Assembly (NCBI GenBank): GCA_036503065.1
Contig: DASXXM010000619.1
Span: 1 to 7,649 of the forward strand
DNA: 7,649 bases
Origin: DATEPR01 sp036503065
GTDB lineage: Bacteria; Actinomycetota; Actinomycetes; Mycobacteriales; Pseudonocardiaceae
Direction of reading: 5' to 3'
Part shown: positions 4,915 to 7,649 of the stretch, in pieces
How the letters are laid out: each line of letters opens with the position of its first letter
Numbering within the stretch: the stretch's first letter is position 1
The notes under the pieces: model-generated
Database searches by the model: none
Told to the model about the DNA's origin: nothing
The model's input: the letters and a program-made list of their open reading frames with translations, nothing else
Made by a program: the position numbers and the translations under genes

Positions 4915-7649
4915 ATGAGGCGATCCTTGGGCGTGGGCCTGGCATCCGGCGCCGCGCTGATCCTGTTCACGGCATTGGGCTCGTCGGCCGCGTTGGCGTC
5001 GAGCCCGGGGCCCCACCCGATACTGGCAAGTCACGCCAGGGGCATGAGCGTGCTGGGCACCGGTGGCTGGAAGGTGGTCACCAGCGCCACCGCCACCCAG
5101 GGCGGCGCGGCCATCTCCACACCCGGGTTCAGCACCGGCAAGTGGCTCTCGGTCACCCCGGACGACGCGGGCGCGCCCGGCACCGAGGTCGAGGCGCTGC
5201 TGCAGAACGGCGGCTGCCCGAACGTCTTCTTCGGCGAGAACATGAAGAACTGCTTCGGCCAGATGACCAAGGTCGGCGCCGAGACCATCGCCCAGTTCAA
5301 GAATCCGTGGTGGTTCCGCACGGACTTCACCGCGAACCTGACCAGCGGCCAGGCCGCGTCGCTGATCGTCAACGGCGTCGTCGGCAAGGCCAACGTCTGG
5401 CTGGACGGCAAGGAACTCGCCACCAACAGCACGGTCACCGGCGCATACACGAAGTTCACCTTCAACGTGACGAGCACGCTCAAGGCCGGCACCAACTCGC
5501 TGGCCATCGAGGTGTTCCCGAACGACCCGACCAAGATGCTGACCGTGGACGACGTGGACTGGAACCAGATCCCGCCGGACAACAACACCGGCATCCAGTT
5601 CCCGGTGCAGCTCCAGGTCGGCGGCGCGCTGTCGGTCGGCAACGCGCACGTCAACCAGAGCGACGCGGCCGACCTGAGCAGCTCGTCGCTGACCGCGAAG
5701 GCCGACGTCACCAACAACTCCGGCAGCAGCCAGACCGGCACGGTGACCGCCACCATCACGCCGCCAACCGGTGCCGGCTCGCCGATCACGGTCGCGCAGT
5801 CGGTGACCGTGAAGGCCAACACCACCACGACGGTCTCGTTCGCGCCGGTCACGATCTCGAATCCCAAGATCTGGTGGCCCTATCAGATGGGCGCGCAGCC
5901 GCTGTACACCTTGGACACGTCGATCACCCAGGGCGGCACCGCGGGCAACAGCACCCACGAGACGTTCGGCATCCGCACGGTGACCTCCAGCCTGGTCGGC
6001 AAGTCGGCAGAGGCGCCGTCCGGCGTGCGGCAGTACGCGATCAACGGCGTGAAGTTCCTGGTCCGCGGCGGCGGGTTCACGCCAGACCTGTTCCTGCACT
6101 ACTCGGCCGCGGACATCGCGCGGCAGATCGCGATCCTGCGCAACATGGGCATGAACACCCTCCGGCTGGAGGGCCACTTCATGCCGGACGACTTCTACCA
6201 GCAGATGGACGCCGCCGGCATCATGATCGACGCCGGCACCCAGTGCTGCGACGCGTGGGAGCCGGGCTCGAACAACGTCAGCTCTGCGCTGCTGGCCACG
6301 TTCTCGTTGTCCGCGTTGACGATCGGCCAGAACGAGCGCAACCACCCGAGCGTGATCACGTTCAGCTGGAGCGACAACGCGCCGGTGCCCAGCGAGGAAA
6401 CGGCGATGCTGGCGAGCTTCACGAAGGCCGACTTCCAGGTGCCGTTCGTGTCGTCGGCCGAGTACAACAGCAGCCCGATGCTCGGCCAGGCGGGCGAGAA
6501 GGAAGGTCCGTACGACTACGTCTCGCCGAACTACTGGTACGACACCAGCCACTTCGACTCGACCGACAGCACGCGCACCAACGTCGGTGGCTCGTGGGGC
6601 TTCGACAGCGAGCAGAGCGCCGGTGACACGGTGCCCACGCTCGACTCGCTCAACCGGTTCATGTCCGCCACCGACCTGTCGAACCTGTGGCAGAACACGA
6701 GCGCGCAGCAGCCCCACGCGAACTACGAGACCGGGCACACCGGCTACGAGTTCGGCGAGCTGTTCAACTTCGACACCGCGATGCAGGCCCGCTACGGCAA
6801 CTGGTCCAGCCTCGCGTCCTACGTCCAGGAAGCCCAGGTGCAGGACTACGAGAACACCAGGGCCCAGTTCGAGGCGTTCGTGGACCACGTGAACAACGCG
6901 ACGCCGGCCACCGGCACGGTCTACTGGCAGGTCAACAAGGGCTGGCCGAGCCTGCTGTGGAACCTCTACAACACCGACAGCGACCAGGCCGGCAGCTTCT
7001 TCGGCGCCAAGAAGGCCAACGAGGGCCTGCATGTCCTCTATGCCCAGGACAACGGCACCGTGACCGTGGACAACCTCAACGGCGCCAACGCATCCGGGCT
7101 GACGGTCGAGTCGAAGGTCTACGACACCGCGGGCGCGGTCACCGACGACCAGACCTCCGGCAGCCTGTCGCTGAACGCGCAGCAGGTGAAGAACTCGGTG
7201 CTCACGCCGAACGTGCCCGCGGTGACCACGCCGGGAACCACGGCCAGCACGTACTTCGTCGAACTGCTGCTCAAGCAGAACGGCACGGTCGTGGACCGCA
7301 ACGTCTACTGGCAGTCCACCCAGCAGGACATCGTTGACTGGGCCAGCTCGCAGGGCAATCCGCAGGCGACCATGACCCAGTTCGCGGACATGACCGCGTT
7401 GCAGTCACTCGGCACGGCGACGGTGTCCGCGGTCGCGTCCACCGCCGGCAGGCCCGGCCCGAACGGCGCCGACACGGCCACCACGGTGACCATCACCAAC
7501 ACGTCGACAACGCCGATCGTCGGGTTCTTCCTGCGGTCGGACCTCCGGCGCGGCAACGCGGACGGCACCGAGCAGGCCGGCGACAACCAGGTCGCGTCCG
7601 GGCTGTGGAGTGACAACGACATCACGCTGTGGCCGTGCGAATCCCAGAC
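4915..7649 (+). CDS. csxA: Secreted exo-beta-D-glucosaminidase, GH2 (CsxA-like), 3' end outside window
   Basis: Extracellular enzyme releasing glucosamine from the non-reducing ends of chitosan and its oligomers. 911 codons are visible; CsxA of Amycolatopsis is about 1030 aa, so a C-terminal part, perhaps a carbohydrate-binding module, is missing. Residues 1-28 are a signal peptide (RR, hydrophobic core, ALA cleavage before SS). A jelly-roll domain follows (about 45-205, with NPWWFRTDF), an Ig-like domain (about 215-345), the TIM barrel (about 371-690, with RGGGFTPDLF and NTLRLEGH) and further beta domains. Ser486-Asp487 match the Ser-Asp doublet of the CsxA subfamily (Asp469 acid/base), Glu566 in FDSEQSAG matches nucleophile Glu541, and Glu419 matches Glu394, which contacts the amine. 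The ATG at 4915 follows GGGAAG (4901-4906) by 8 nt. It is probably controlled by the upstream ROK protein. Confidence 0.93.
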   Translation, partial: MRRSLGVGLASGAALILFTALGSSAALASSPGPHPILASHARGMSVLGTGGWKVVTSATATQGGAAISTPGFSTGKWLSVTPDDAGAPGTEVEALLQNGGCPNVFFGENMKNCFGQMTKVGAETIAQFKNPWWFRTDFTANLTSGQAASLIVNGVVGKANVWLDGKELATNSTVTGAYTKFTFNVTSTLKAGTNSLAIEVFPNDPTKMLTVDDVDWNQIPPDNNTGIQFPVQLQVGGALSVGNAHVNQSDAADLSSSSLTAKADVTNNSGSSQTGTVTATITPPTGAGSPITVAQSVTVKANTTTTVSFAPVTISNPKIWWPYQMGAQPLYTLDTSITQGGTAGNSTHETFGIRTVTSSLVGKSAEAPSGVRQYAINGVKFLVRGGGFTPDLFLHYSAADIARQIAILRNMGMNTLRLEGHFMPDDFYQQMDAAGIMIDAGTQCCDAWEPGSNNVSSALLATFSLSALTIGQNERNHPSVITFSWSDNAPVPSEETAMLASFTKADFQVPFVSSAEYNSSPMLGQAGEKEGPYDYVSPNYWYDTSHFDSTDSTRTNVGGSWGFDSEQSAGDTVPTLDSLNRFMSATDLSNLWQNTSAQQPHANYETGHTGYEFGELFNFDTAMQARYGNWSSLASYVQEAQVQDYENTRAQFEAFVDHVNNATPATGTVYWQVNKGWPSLLWNLYNTDSDQAGSFFGAKKANEGLHVLYAQDNGTVTVDNLNGANASGLTVESKVYDTAGAVTDDQTSGSLSLNAQQVKNSVLTPNVPAVTTPGTTASTYFVELLLKQNGTVVDRNVYWQSTQQDIVDWASSQGNPQATMTQFADMTALQSLGTATVSAVASTAGRPGPNGADTATTVTITNTSTTPIVGFFLRSDLRRGNADGTEQAGDNQVASGLWSDNDITLWPCESQ

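Noticed and set aside
4879..7032. Long minus-strand open frame (717 codons) opposite the exo-glucosaminidase gene
   Set aside because: It is an antisense shadow caused by high GC. The translation is rich in Arg, Gly, Val, His and Ala with no recognisable domain, while the plus strand encodes a clear GH2 enzyme with a signal peptide and catalytic residues.

Overview
The window comes from a high-GC, soil-type actinomycete. Almost all codons end in G or C, GTG starts are used, ROK-family repressors are present, and every protein resembles an actinobacterial family. The last gene is most like CsxA of Amycolatopsis orientalis, so a Pseudonocardiales host is a reasonable guess, but the sequence does not prove it. 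There are five protein genes and no visible RNA genes, mobile elements or CRISPR arrays.

Left part (1-2142): a 5' fragment of xylose isomerase (xylA) on the minus strand is divergent from a classic zinc-motif ROK repressor on the plus strand. The 100-bp gap between them holds a good xylA promoter, a palindrome over its -10 box and start point, and a 9-bp element repeated in inverted orientation near each gene. This is the usual layout of a xylose-responsive repressor controlling xylose catabolism.

Middle (2131-3596): a minus-strand gene for a membrane-anchored extracytoplasmic protein of the phosphodiester glycosidase (NAGPA/DUF2233) family is convergent with the first ROK gene and overlaps its end by 12 bp. 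Its start is uncertain. Between it and the next gene lie a perfect 10-bp palindrome and an imperfect 45-nt-spaced direct repeat.

Right part (3597-7649): a second ROK regulator, which has lost the zinc-binding cysteine cluster, lies 103 bp upstream of and in the same direction as a secreted GH2 enzyme closely resembling exo-beta-D-glucosaminidase CsxA. That enzyme removes glucosamine from the non-reducing end of chitosan oligomers. The gap between them contains a -35/-10 promoter with an inverted repeat in its spacer, a typical repressor site.

Together the window reads as a carbohydrate-utilisation locus: two sugar-sensing ROK repressors, each beside a catabolic gene (xylose isomerase, chitosan-oligomer hydrolase), with an extracytoplasmic phosphodiester glycosidase-like protein of unknown substrate between them. 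I do not see a clearly novel multi-gene system. The points most worth a second look are the degenerate ROK protein with its putative operator and the divergent phosphodiester glycosidase.
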